DNA of 64,000 nt from Candidatus Pacearchaeota archaeon (lineage in GTDB: Archaea > Nanoarchaeota > Nanoarchaeia > Pacearchaeales > GW2011-AR1): assembly GCA_002690445.1 (NCBI GenBank), contig NZER01000008.1:19490-83489 (forward strand), written 5' to 3'. How positions within the stretch are numbered: the first letter of the stretch is position 1; the number at the start of each line of letters is the position of its first letter. Below the pieces are notes generated by a model that was not told the DNA's origin, searched no databases, and saw only the letters and a list, made by a program, of their open reading frames with translations. The position numbers and the translations under genes are program-made. Of this stretch, positions 8,080-16,375 are shown one piece after another.

Positions 8080-9312
8080 GTGTCAGAAGTATTACTAGAT
8101 TTAGGTGAACTGTATGTGTCGGATTTTCTAACAGATCCCGAGAAAGAGTATGAGGGACGCGAGAAGGCGCCCCTAACCTTGGTGATGGACGAACGCCTTG
8201 GCGCCCCAAGACTAACCGAGATGGTCGATCCCGACAAAATGTATGGAACCTACTGGTATCGTTCTGGTACTAACGCATCAATGACCAACCAATTAAGAAA
8301 TATTGCGGAAGAAGCAGCTTCTCGCGTAAAATACAAGACCGGAGATCTCTGGCTGGACATTGCCTGCAACGACGGGACAATGTTTAATTTCATTCCAGAG
8401 GAGTTTATAAAGATTGGAATCGACCCAGTGGAGGACTCATTTTTGGAGTTTTCCTCTCAGTTAGCAGATGTGGTAGTACAAGATTATTTTTCATATAATG
8501 CATTTCAACGAACCGGATACGGCAACCAAAAATGCAAGATTATCACAACGATTGCTATGTTCTATGATTTAGATGAGCCAACTCAATTCATTCAAGATAT
8601 AAAAGGCATTTTAGATGATGATGGAATTTGGGTGGTCCAACTGTCATATACTCCGCTGATGGTTAAACAAATGGCTTTTGATAATATATGTCACGAACAT
8701 GTATATTATTATTCGTTAGCTAGTATGAAAAGATTAATGGAAAAGCACGGTTTTAAGATCGTAGACTGCGCCCTCAACGATACCAACGGTGGTAGCTGCA
8801 GGATCTACTTACAAAAGGAAAATGCCCGTGAAACCTCATTCGGAACAAAGCCTCTCCGAGACGTATGCAATTTTAGAATTAACGCGTTGTTAGCTTACGA
8901 AGAGGAACATATGGACGTTTCCGATCCGGGAATCTGGACTGAATTCGCAGTCAAATTGGAAGAAATGAAAAGGCAAACGGTCGGATTTATTCGTTCAGAA
9001 GTAGCGAAAGGAAAGACAGTATATGGATACGGAGCCTCCACAAAGGGAAACACACTGCTTCAATATTATGGACTTACCCCTGATGATGTGGTAGCCATAG
9101 CAGAGCGAAGCCCACAAAAGTTTGGGAAGTATGTGGTGGGGACGAACATCCCCATCGTATCAGAAAAGGAAATGCGCGCAGCAAATCCAGATTATTTACT
9201 GGTACTGCCATGGCACTTCATCAAAGAATTTGTGGAAAGAGAATCTGATTTCTTAGAGGCAGGAGGAAAGTTTATTGTTCCATGCCCAGAGTTCGAAATT
9301 ATAGGAAAATGA
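8080..9312 (+). CDS. sugar C-methyltransferase-like protein (TylC3/NovU type) lacking the zinc-binding cysteines
   Basis: 410 aa with the three-part layout of NDP-hexose C-methyltransferases: N-terminal domain (1-80), SAM-binding core with LWLDIACNDGTMF (about 90-102) and the family signature ICHEHVYYYSLASM (about 204-217), and a C-terminal Methyltransf_14-like domain with VYGYGASTKGNTLLQYY (about 313-329) and a PDYLLVLPWHF strand. In the family the N-terminal domain binds zinc through Cys pairs; here it begins LLDLGELYVSDFLTD and has no cysteines. The start is GTG 8080 right after the previous stop. With RmlB-like and Gmd-like enzymes nearby it could make a branched deoxysugar, or act as a different C- or N-methyltransferase. 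Confidence 0.82.
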   Translation: MSEVLLDLGELYVSDFLTDPEKEYEGREKAPLTLVMDERLGAPRLTEMVDPDKMYGTYWYRSGTNASMTNQLRNIAEEAASRVKYKTGDLWLDIACNDGTMFNFIPEEFIKIGIDPVEDSFLEFSSQLADVVVQDYFSYNAFQRTGYGNQKCKIITTIAMFYDLDEPTQFIQDIKGILDDDGIWVVQLSYTPLMVKQMAFDNICHEHVYYYSLASMKRLMEKHGFKIVDCALNDTNGGSCRIYLQKENARETSFGTKPLRDVCNFRINALLAYEEEHMDVSDPGIWTEFAVKLEEMKRQTVGFIRSEVAKGKTVYGYGASTKGNTLLQYYGLTPDDVVAIAERSPQKFGKYVVGTNIPIVSEKEMRAANPDYLLVLPWHFIKEFVERESDFLEAGGKFIVPCPEFEIIGK

Positions 9313-9313
9313 A

Positions 9314-9958
9314 TTGATTAACTTTATTCAACTTGGAGCTAATCGTGGAAAAACAGATAGCGATATTATGTGGTGGCTCGTGCCCGAGAAGGGTTGGAAC
9401 GGCATTTTTGTTGAGCCACTACCCGACGCCTTCGAGATTTTAAAAGAACACTATGCATATCTTACAGACAGTTTTTTTGAGCAGATAGCTGTAGTTGGAA
9501 ACGAGAAATATAAAAAGCACGTGGTTCACTCCCTCAAACTCACCGGCAAGCGCGAGATTGGCATCAGCCCTAAAGGCAGTATAGGTACCGCATCCACTGT
9601 GTGTGATATAAAGTCGAATGGAACCGATGTTCCGGCAATGACACTAATGGAACTACTTGAAAAGTATAACCTAAAGGGGGTAGAATTCGATCTACTTCAG
9701 ATAGATGTGGAGGGCTCAGATTGGGACATTTTGACGTCAACAGATTTTAACGTGGCACTCCCTAAAATTATTCGCGTTGAAACGATACACATGTCCGGCA
9801 ATCAGAAAAAATCACTCCGCAAACATTTGGGAAACTTTGACTATGAAGAAATCGATGATCCATACTGGGATCGTTTTGCCGAACTGGTACCGGAGCATTG
9901 GGAGGGTAAGAAGCCAGAAAAGCGAACGTATAACACGGTATATCGGAGGAAGAATTAA
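9314..9958 (+). CDS. FkbM-family methyltransferase, second copy
   Basis: 214 aa. MINFIQLGANRGKTDSD is SAM motif I, GIFVEPLPDAFEIL follows, then MTLMELLEKYNLKGVEF and LLQIDVEGSDWDIL, the FkbM signature block. It differs markedly from the copy at 7441, so it is not a recent duplicate. It appears to start with TTG 9314, two bases after the upstream stop, with AGGA about 8 nt upstream; there is no earlier ATG that preserves the first strand. Likely O-methylation of a glycan. Confidence 0.85.
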   Translation: MINFIQLGANRGKTDSDIMWWLVPEKGWNGIFVEPLPDAFEILKEHYAYLTDSFFEQIAVVGNEKYKKHVVHSLKLTGKREIGISPKGSIGTASTVCDIKSNGTDVPAMTLMELLEKYNLKGVEFDLLQIDVEGSDWDILTSTDFNVALPKIIRVETIHMSGNQKKSLRKHLGNFDYEEIDDPYWDRFAELVPEHWEGKKPEKRTYNTVYRRKN

Positions 9959-10219
9959 ATGGCGGACACCATAGGCAACTTAATCGACAAACTTACCATT
10001 GCTAACATCAGAATCTGGACAGCGGAAGATGTAAAGAGGAAAGCAAATGCGACCGATAAAGAAATAGCAGACGCCTGTCGTATTACTAATGTGGCAAATT
10101 GTCAACGAAATGATTTAATACAAGAGATAGATGAGTCGCTCAATCACATGGTTAAGACTGGACAACCCCAGAAGCTCTATAAACAGGGAAGCACAAAGAT
10201 GTACGGGAAGGATAAATGA
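9959..10219 (+). CDS. small protein resembling the DUF4254 type
   Basis: 86-aa helical protein: TIGNLIDKLTIANIRIW, then NCQRNDLIQEIDESL and a K.Y.QGSTKMYGK tail. From memory this resembles the DUF4254-type proteins found next to glycosyltransferases in LPS and capsule loci; I cannot verify it here. No catalytic motif is visible. Starts 1 nt after the FkbM stop and overlaps the next sulfotransferase (ATGA). Possibly an accessory or folding partner of a neighbouring enzyme. Confidence 0.6.
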   Translation: MADTIGNLIDKLTIANIRIWTAEDVKRKANATDKEIADACRITNVANCQRNDLIQEIDESLNHMVKTGQPQKLYKQGSTKMYGKDK

Positions 10220-10899
10220 TGAGCGCATTAGTGTTGGGTTGCGGACGCACCGGAACAAATATGCTCTTAGAGATACTCAGGGCTTCCAATCAACTCCATG
10301 CGACTTCCATCGCGGAGGACAAGCGCGTGTTCTATCGCAACGAGTCACTTCCTGCCAAATACTTAAGCAAGTGCGACACTGTGTACGTTCCCGACGTGGG
10401 AATGGCTCGCAAGCTGCTGGAGGATAACCCTGAGTTAAAAATCCTATGGACAATTCGAGATCTCCGGGATACGGCACTGTCCAAGATTTACCGCGGCCAA
10501 CCGGGGCATGACTCCCCGACACTCTCAGACGATGCCACACACGATGGCTGCATCTCTGATATGGAATGGATGTATAGGATATATTCCTTCATTAAGAACA
10601 ATTACCCCCAGCGAATATTGGTAGTTAAAATGGAAGACGTTATTTTAAATTTTGAAAAGACAATACAAGAAGTATGTAAATTTTGTGACATCACATATAC
10701 GAACGAGATGAAAAGTTTTACGAGCCGTTACCGCAATGCCAACAAGGCGCGCCGGTATAAGAGCCTCGATCAAAGCCAAGTATCTCTCTATAAGAATATA
10801 GAAACAATATACGATGGTTTTTTTAACACTCACGATATTGACTTAAATTCTCTCTTTGGTGAGATCGAGAAATACCAACAGGAGTTCGGATATACATGA
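10216..10899 (+). CDS. sulfotransferase, second copy
   Basis: 227 aa. The 5'-phosphosulfate loop is VLGCGRTGTNMLLEIL at the very N terminus and the 3'-phosphate-binding block is LWTIRDLRDTALSKIY (about residues 74-90); RILVVKMEDVILNFEKTI..VCKFCDI is the usual distal strand-helix. Shares layout but little sequence with the copies at 2597 and 13222. Start is ATG 10216 or 10219; end overlaps the following GT8-like gene by ATGA. Predicted to sulfate a sugar using PAPS; acceptor unknown. Confidence 0.8.
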   Translation: MMSALVLGCGRTGTNMLLEILRASNQLHATSIAEDKRVFYRNESLPAKYLSKCDTVYVPDVGMARKLLEDNPELKILWTIRDLRDTALSKIYRGQPGHDSPTLSDDATHDGCISDMEWMYRIYSFIKNNYPQRILVVKMEDVILNFEKTIQEVCKFCDITYTNEMKSFTSRYRNANKARRYKSLDQSQVSLYKNIETIYDGFFNTHDIDLNSLFGEIEKYQQEFGYT

Positions 10900-11585
10900 A
10901 GCTTTTAATTACAACACGCGCCGACTCTGGAGTACAAGAATACGCAGATATTTCTCATCCGATTTTTAAAGACTACGCAGAGAAAGTAGGCGCAGACTTC
11001 ATGGTATTAGACCACGAATCCGGCTGTACTGAAGGCAACGGACGGTGGCACTATAGAATTTTAAAACACGGGGAACTTCATGACGAATATGACAGGATTC
11101 TACATCTAGACACCGATCTTCTCTTGAATCCCAACTGTCCTAATATTTTTGATGCTGTTGAATATAATAACATCGGAACCGTCTTAGAAGACGTTGGCTC
11201 GCGAAAGCCAGATCGCCACCACCGCATCTTTGCAGCCCAACAGCAGTTTGGGGACATTGGGTGGAAAGAGGAATATATCAACACGGGAGTCTTTGTGACA
11301 TCCAAGTGTCATAAGGAAATATATCAAACGATTGATGAACAATATTGGCTCGGATACGGTCAAGACGATGTACATCTCGGATATTTGATAAAGAAAAATG
11401 GATTTAATGTCCAAAATCTAGGATATCGATTTAATCATATGACCATGTTTTCTGAAGCATGGAATGGGATGCCAAATCGATTTCATTCGCACATTATTCA
11501 CTATGCGGGAAGCGGTATATTTGAAGCCAATGCTTCCAACGCAACTGAACAAATGAAGTTAGATTATAAAAAATTATATGAATAA
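10896..11585 (+). CDS. glycosyltransferase, GT8-like (GT-A fold)
   Basis: 229 aa. LLITTRADSG at the N terminus, RILHLDTDLLLNPN with the metal-binding DxD (LDTD), an EEYINTGVFVTSK block typical of GT8-type acceptor strands, and SHIIHYAGSG near the end. A retaining or inverting sugar transfer from a nucleotide donor is expected in the cytoplasm. ATGA overlap with the sulfotransferase upstream and 8-nt overlap with the dehydratase downstream. Donor unknown. Confidence 0.72.
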   Translation: MKLLITTRADSGVQEYADISHPIFKDYAEKVGADFMVLDHESGCTEGNGRWHYRILKHGELHDEYDRILHLDTDLLLNPNCPNIFDAVEYNNIGTVLEDVGSRKPDRHHRIFAAQQQFGDIGWKEEYINTGVFVTSKCHKEIYQTIDEQYWLGYGQDDVHLGYLIKKNGFNVQNLGYRFNHMTMFSEAWNGMPNRFHSHIIHYAGSGIFEANASNATEQMKLDYKKLYE

Positions 11586-12546
11586 AAGCAATTTTAAAAT
11601 CGTCGTAGTTACTGGCTGCTTGGGTCTTATTGGATCCTATGTGGTGCGAGAGTGTCTACAAAAAGGATGGAAGGTATACGGCATAGATAAGTGCACGTAT
11701 GCTGCCAATCTTGAATTTATAGAAGAGTTTTCTCGAAGTAAAAACTTTAAATTCGTTAAGAAAGACATCGCGACCCTTAAATATTTGCCAGACTGCGATT
11801 ACGTAATTAACTTGGCCGCCGAGTCACATGTCGGAAATAGTATCATCGACAGTGCGGACTTCATACACTCAAATGTGGTGGGCGTAAAAAATCTTTTAGA
11901 TCTCACAAGACTTAAACCACGAAATGTAGATGCAATGCCGGTCTTTTTCCACTTCAGCACCGACGAGGTATACGGGGACGTTGAGAGAGGCTATCACACA
12001 GAGGGGGATATCTTGAAGCCATCCAACCCCTACTCAGCCTCAAAAGCGGCTGCAGACATGCTTATAATGGCGTGGGCACGCACTTACGGGCTTAAGTATA
12101 TAATCTTGAGACCCACAAACAATTATGGGTTGGGGCAGTTCCCAGAGAAGCTGATACCTGTTACTATTAAACACCTGATGAGAGGCAAGAAGGTACGCCT
12201 GCATGATGGCGGAGAGCCAATTCGAAACTGGCTTCACTCAGCAGACACAGCCGCTGCGGTCACATCAATTATAGAATCAGGAAACACAAATGAAATTTAT
12301 AACGTTGCTGGAGGTTTCGAACAAAAAAACATCGACACGTTTAAAAAAATTGTTGAATGTTACTGTGGAAGCCTACCAGCTAATTGGGCGGAAATGACGG
12401 ATTTGACCTTCAAGAGAGAGGGTCAAGACATTAGGTATGCCCTAAATGATGATAAGCTCCGCGCTTTGGGTTGGGTGCCCCAAAGAGTATTTGATAATGA
12501 AATCAAGGACTTAGTAGAACACTATAGAAACAACTTTAAGTGGTAA
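11578..12546 (+). CDS. rfbB: dTDP-glucose 4,6-dehydratase-like SDR enzyme
   Basis: 322 aa. NAD-binding start VVVTGCLGLIGSYVV, YGIDKCTYAANLEF, the RmlB/RfbB landmarks YVINLAAESHVGNSI, FFHFSTDEVYGDVERG, NPYSASKAAADML (Y152, K156), ILRPTNNYGLGQFPEKLIP and IRNWLHSAD. Converts dTDP-glucose to dTDP-4-keto-6-deoxyglucose, the entry to rhamnose, amino- and branched sugars. About 30 residues shorter than typical RmlB. No rmlA/C/D partner is in the window, so the nucleotide-sugar pool would come from the host or from genes outside. A UDP-linked substrate cannot be excluded. Confidence 0.88.
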   Translation: MNKSNFKIVVVTGCLGLIGSYVVRECLQKGWKVYGIDKCTYAANLEFIEEFSRSKNFKFVKKDIATLKYLPDCDYVINLAAESHVGNSIIDSADFIHSNVVGVKNLLDLTRLKPRNVDAMPVFFHFSTDEVYGDVERGYHTEGDILKPSNPYSASKAAADMLIMAWARTYGLKYIILRPTNNYGLGQFPEKLIPVTIKHLMRGKKVRLHDGGEPIRNWLHSADTAAAVTSIIESGNTNEIYNVAGGFEQKNIDTFKKIVECYCGSLPANWAEMTDLTFKREGQDIRYALNDDKLRALGWVPQRVFDNEIKDLVEHYRNNFKW

Positions 12547-12547
12547 G

Positions 12548-13207
12548 ATGAGAATTTTTAACGAATCAATTTATGCGAGAGGAACACTGGGCGATGCCTT
12601 TATGATAGTTTTAAAAGTGTTGGCAAATCGTGACAAAATTAAGACCATCAATCATTTTTCGAAACATGATTATGCTTATCCATCGATAGGGAAGATATAT
12701 AATTTGTTGGAAGACATAGAGGTAAACTTTCTCAAGAAACCTCTTGCCGAACCATGTATTAATGGATATCTCGAACCACACGAAACATGGGAACCCCACC
12801 CAGTATTCCAGCTTCCCAATATAGATAAGTTTAATTTGCCACCAAAATTCAACGTAGTTCAGTTGAGTTCGGGATTGAACCAAGTGTGGAGAAAGTTGAA
12901 AGATAGTGATTTAAAACGTATACCAAAAACAGAAAAACTTGTTGTTCTGGGTACTGACACGATAGACGCGCCCATCCTAAAAGATTATGACTGTATTGAT
13001 CTCCGAAGGAGCACCGCATTAGATGAGTGTCTTTCGATTATAACACAGGCAGAGACTTTCTACGGACCTCAAGGGCTGCTCTCCTTCTTCGCTCTCAGCC
13101 AAAAAGTCAAAGCCAACATATTTTTAAAAAACGAAGTAGACTGGCAAGCAGTTAAATATAGAATTGGAATGATACCCGAATGGCAAGAGCATGTCCAATA
13201 CTACTAA
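12548..13207 (+). CDS. putative GT9/heptosyltransferase-like protein
   Basis: 219 aa, weakly recognisable. It opens with RIFNESIYARGTLGDAFMIV, like the glycine-rich acceptor loop of GT9 heptosyltransferases (R..GDI/LGD), and ends with a donor-side pattern: STALDECLSIITQAETFYGPQGLLSFFALSQK, where TFYGPQG..SFFAL mirrors the D SG..H.A region of GT9. The expected catalytic acid and UDP/ADP-binding His are not clear, so it could be a reduced or altered enzyme. Near the heptose module it may use ADP-heptose. Starts one base after the rfbB stop. Confidence 0.5.
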   Translation: MRIFNESIYARGTLGDAFMIVLKVLANRDKIKTINHFSKHDYAYPSIGKIYNLLEDIEVNFLKKPLAEPCINGYLEPHETWEPHPVFQLPNIDKFNLPPKFNVVQLSSGLNQVWRKLKDSDLKRIPKTEKLVVLGTDTIDAPILKDYDCIDLRRSTALDECLSIITQAETFYGPQGLLSFFALSQKVKANIFLKNEVDWQAVKYRIGMIPEWQEHVQYY

Positions 13208-13221
13208 GCTAAGGAGGGTGT

Positions 13222-13887
13222 ATGATTATTAACGACGACATTGTATTTATACATCTACAGAAATGTGGGGGAACGTTCATCAAACACATGATGGAACAGC
13301 ATATGAATGCCGTAAATATTAGACCCGAACATAATGGCTTTGGAGATATAGCCAAGAAAGACGCAGACAAGCTTGTCATAGGCACCATCCGAGATCCATA
13401 CAACTGGTATGTCTCCTTGTATCACAGCCACCTTCCCGATGCGGACACTTCCTTTTTTAGTGAGACCTTTAAAGGAACCAACAACTTTGCTGAATGGGTG
13501 AAGAAATTTCTGACCCTTAAAGGGGTAAGATATCATGATTTGGATTTTAATATAATCTCGCGCATGAATGTGGGTCCATACACCTATCGAATGATTAGGT
13601 GTTATGCTGATAAAATAAACTCTGGCATCCATCTCAACTCGGGCGACATAGTCCTGGGCGATATAGAAATAATAAAAACAGACGACCTTGCCAACAGCTT
13701 TGTGTCTTTGGTAGAAGATAAAATAGGGATTAACGTAGACACCAGAAAGGAAATTCTAAAGGCTAGCAAAATTCACACAAGCGAGCATATGCACTACTCC
13801 GAATATTATGATCGGGAAGCCTACGATTTAGTCAACCACAAAGACCGACTCATATTTGAATTGTTTGGATATGAACATGAGCGATAA
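13222..13887 (+). CDS. sulfotransferase, third copy
   Basis: 221 aa. FIHLQKCGGTFIKHMM (PAPS 5'-phosphosulfate loop, residues 9-24), VIGTIRDPYNWYVSLYHS (3'-phosphate site, about 53-70) and a C-terminal HYSEYYDREAYDLV..KDRLIFELFGYE that matches Sulfotransfer_2 endings. A strong ribosome-binding site, AAGGAGGG, sits about 4-9 nt before ATG 13222, and there is a 14-nt gap upstream, unlike the tight overlaps of neighbours. Expected to sulfate a sugar; acceptor unknown. Confidence 0.82.
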   Translation: MIINDDIVFIHLQKCGGTFIKHMMEQHMNAVNIRPEHNGFGDIAKKDADKLVIGTIRDPYNWYVSLYHSHLPDADTSFFSETFKGTNNFAEWVKKFLTLKGVRYHDLDFNIISRMNVGPYTYRMIRCYADKINSGIHLNSGDIVLGDIEIIKTDDLANSFVSLVEDKIGINVDTRKEILKASKIHTSEHMHYSEYYDREAYDLVNHKDRLIFELFGYEHER

Positions 13888-14710
13888 AGTATTAATTGCT
13901 GGTCCTTGGCTCGGAGAGTTTGGGTGGGAACTGTTCGCATGGCACGGTTATATACGCGCCCTCGCCGAAGAGTTTGACGAGACGATCTGCATCACAAGAA
14001 AAAATTCCAAAAACCTTTATACAGACTTTGCCGATAAGGTCTTAGAATATGATAGCAATGTGGGCGTACCAGACATGTTTTTTATGCCAAATGTCCAAAT
14101 TAATGGAATACTATTGAACAGCATACTGAAAGAAAACAATATTGATATATCGGATAAAAATGTCACATGGTTGCCAGCACGCAAAATAGGCCAACCGCCA
14201 ATGACTCACTTTTCTGAGGTATTTACCTTCGGAAACTTAAAAATAAAGCCAAAATATGTTATATTTGGGAACAAATCGGGAAAATATGACTATATTTTTC
14301 ATATTAGAAGGCGCCCTTTGCGAGAAGAAGACAACTGGGATATGGAAAAATGGTCTAAATTGTTGGAATTATTGGTGAAAAATGGAGAAAAAGTGGCTTG
14401 TATAGGTACCAAAAATGCTTCCGGGCACATTGAGGGCACGACAGACCTGCGAAATATACCCATGAGCGACGCAATTGAGGCACTTAGTGGTGCTCGGTGT
14501 TGTTTTGGATCCTCTTCTGGACCCATGCACCTCGCCAGTTTGTGTGGAACCCCCCACGTGGTGTGGTCTATCATGTATAATCATGTACGATACACCAAAA
14601 ATTGGAACCCTCACGATACCCCGGTGCTATTTTTGGGTGAACACGCGTGGCACCCAGAGCCAGAATACGTATATGAAAAATTTAAACCTTGGATGGAGAG
14701 TGTAAAATGA
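13877..14710 (+). CDS. GT9 (ADP-heptose:LPS heptosyltransferase)-like glycosyltransferase
   Basis: About 277 aa. N-terminal acceptor loop KVLIAGPWLGEFGWELFAW, a C-terminal domain beginning YDYIFHIRRRPLREEDNW, VACIGTKNASGH and the GT9-like donor block RCCFGSSSGPMHLASLCGTPHVVWS. These match the two-domain GT-B architecture of heptosyltransferases, though the first-domain motif is diverged. Start set at ATG 13877; ATG 13871 and a longer opening at 13856 are also in frame within the upstream gene. Ends with an ATGA overlap into the dehydrogenase. May transfer heptose made by the 5' module. Confidence 0.7.
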   Translation: MSDKVLIAGPWLGEFGWELFAWHGYIRALAEEFDETICITRKNSKNLYTDFADKVLEYDSNVGVPDMFFMPNVQINGILLNSILKENNIDISDKNVTWLPARKIGQPPMTHFSEVFTFGNLKIKPKYVIFGNKSGKYDYIFHIRRRPLREEDNWDMEKWSKLLELLVKNGEKVACIGTKNASGHIEGTTDLRNIPMSDAIEALSGARCCFGSSSGPMHLASLCGTPHVVWSIMYNHVRYTKNWNPHDTPVLFLGEHAWHPEPEYVYEKFKPWMESVK

Positions 14711-15555
14711 AAAAAGTTGGAATTATAGGCAATGGATTTGTGGGTTCGGCAATTGCTGCCGGCTTCGCGCTGCATGCAGAGATTATGATTTACGATAAAG
14801 ACCCTAAGCGTTCGCTAGATCCTCTCGATGAGTTGGTTAATAACTGTGAATTTATTTTTGTTGGGGTGCCGACACCGATGGAATCAACAACCGACGGCAC
14901 CATAAGCCTGGATATACTGGATAGTGTGATGGAAGAGATAAGTACACTGAACAAAAGAACAGACAACATCTTCATTCTCAAATCCACCATTGTCCCAGGT
15001 ACCACGCAGAGCTACATTGAAAGATATCCTCACCTAAATATCGTTTTCAATCCCGAGTTCTTAACCGAAAGGGCCGCTCGTCTTGAATTCATTAACGCAT
15101 CTCGCATCGTCATAGGTGGTGACCCGGCGCTGGTTGCGCGCGTCGAAGGATTATACCGCACTCGGTTTCCAATTACTCAAATAATCAAGACCGACACTAA
15201 GTCGGCAGAGTTTATAAAGTACATGTGCAATTGTTTCTTTGGCGCCAAGGTTTCCTTTATGAATGAAATGCGCCAGATGTCGTATCGTGATGCTCTTAAT
15301 TGGGAAGACATCATGGCAGGATTTTTGAGTGACGGAAGGATAGGAAACTCACATGTCGATGTTCCCGGTCACGATGGGAGCTTTGGGTTTGGAGGCAAGT
15401 GCTTCCCCAAAGACATGAATGCATTTATAAAATATTTTGAAGATAAAAACATTAAGCCTACGCTTTTGAAAGCAGCGTGGGAGAAGAATTTAGAAGTTAG
15501 AAAAAATCATGACTGGTTAAATATCAAGGACGCTGTGTCCAACAAAGGAGAATAA
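14707..15555 (+). CDS. UDP-glucose/GDP-mannose dehydrogenase-family enzyme lacking the C-terminal domain
   Basis: 282 aa. NAD-binding KKVGIIGNGFVGSAIA, then FIFVGVPTPM, ILKSTIVPGTT, FNPEFLTERAA, EFIKYMCNCFFGAKVSFMNE and the catalytic thiol in FGFGGKCFPKDMNAF (C232). These cover the first two domains. A typical enzyme has about 390-450 aa with a third NDP-binding domain; here the protein stops about 50 residues after the catalytic Cys. It would oxidise a nucleotide sugar to its uronic acid, but binding of the nucleotide must be altered. The ATG is in an ATGA overlap with the GT9-like gene; this is the last gene of the glycan island. Confidence 0.82.
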   Translation: MKKVGIIGNGFVGSAIAAGFALHAEIMIYDKDPKRSLDPLDELVNNCEFIFVGVPTPMESTTDGTISLDILDSVMEEISTLNKRTDNIFILKSTIVPGTTQSYIERYPHLNIVFNPEFLTERAARLEFINASRIVIGGDPALVARVEGLYRTRFPITQIIKTDTKSAEFIKYMCNCFFGAKVSFMNEMRQMSYRDALNWEDIMAGFLSDGRIGNSHVDVPGHDGSFGFGGKCFPKDMNAFIKYFEDKNIKPTLLKAAWEKNLEVRKNHDWLNIKDAVSNKGE

Positions 15556-15556
15556 A

Positions 15557-15784
15557 ATGACCGAAGAAAACGAAAAGAACTATAGATTATCTAATCAAGC
15601 ACTGGGGGCAGTGATGATGGCCCTCCAGGAATCACTATTAAATGAGCTTGACATTGTCCCAATTTTAAAGGGATTCGAACTTAAAGAAGGGGAAGAGGGA
15701 CTAGTTGTCTTAAATCCCCCGACGGTGCGTGTTTCTAATGATGCCCCCATCACTGAACAAGATTTGGAAAACATGGTAAGATAG
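15557..15784 (+). CDS. small conserved phage-type protein, unknown function
   Basis: 75-aa acidic protein, YRLSNQALGAVMMALQESLLNELDIVPILK followed by a short beta region VVLNPPTVRV (written here in two blocks). No domain recognised. Similar short proteins with a YRLSNQALGA..MALQ helix and a NPPTVR strand occur in marine phages as far as I recall, which I cannot check. AAAGGAG precedes ATG 15557 by about 6 nt. Its stop shares one base with the following GTG. Confidence 0.65.
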   Translation: MTEENEKNYRLSNQALGAVMMALQESLLNELDIVPILKGFELKEGEEGLVVLNPPTVRVSNDAPITEQDLENMVR

Positions 15785-16032
15785 TGCCAAGATATCGATA
15801 TTGTTGTAACATTTGTAAGAAGGACTTTGTTGCGGTACACTCATGGAAGGAACCTCAAGAATTTTGTATCTTATGCAATGGTACCGATATAAAAAAATTA
15901 CTTACGAAACCTCTCACCCCCAAAAAGAAAGGTAACCCCAAAGTGGGAGACCTAACGAAAGAATTTATTGAAGCCAATAAAGAGGTTTTGGAAGAACTAA
16001 AGGAAGAGACAACGAGCGAAAATTATGAGTAA
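15784..16032 (+). CDS. FmdB-like zinc-ribbon protein
   Basis: 82 aa. Starts PRYRYCCNICKKDF and continues HSWKEPQEFCILCNG, giving two CxxC knuckles that should bind one zinc ion as in FmdB-type regulatory ribbons; a helical acidic tail follows. GTG 15784 is the start, overlapping the preceding stop by one base. Such ribbons are common small phage genes, often close to the late sigma factor. DNA, RNA or protein binding is possible; no specific role can be assigned. Confidence 0.68.
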   Translation: MPRYRYCCNICKKDFVAVHSWKEPQEFCILCNGTDIKKLLTKPLTPKKKGNPKVGDLTKEFIEANKEVLEELKEETTSENYE

Positions 16033-16375
16033 ACTCGAAATTATTTTAATATGTATCAGTGTAATATCACTTGGTTTCAATGTGGTAGTTTTTGCATATG
16101 CAAGAGCAGTAATCGCCCAATTACTATCAGTATCTGAAGAATTGGGAGATCTCAAGCAAATGGTAAATGCCTTTGCTACACATGTAAAAAAAGTTTATGA
16201 GCTTGAGATGTTTTATGGAGATCAGACCCTAGAACATCTGATGGAGCATGCGCTATCGTTTAACGAACAGCTAGAGACATTTGAATACATATATTCACTA
16301 ACAGAAGAAGAACAAGAAACAGATGATAATGAAGAAAATCCCCCCGAAGAAGGCGAAAGTAACCAAGAGGCGTAA
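16025..16375 (+). CDS. small single-pass membrane protein
   Basis: 116 aa. One N-terminal membrane segment (about residues 5-28, IILICISVISLGFNVVVFAYA), then a helix with LGDLKQMVNAFATHVKKVYELEMFYGD and an acidic tail. The membrane segment followed by an amphipathic domain and a YELEMFYGDQTL block suggests a conserved phage membrane protein; function unknown. Overlaps the zinc-ribbon gene by 8 nt and the sigma-factor gene by about 50 nt. Confidence 0.6.
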   Translation: MSKLEIILICISVISLGFNVVVFAYARAVIAQLLSVSEELGDLKQMVNAFATHVKKVYELEMFYGDQTLEHLMEHALSFNEQLETFEYIYSLTEEEQETDDNEENPPEEGESNQEA

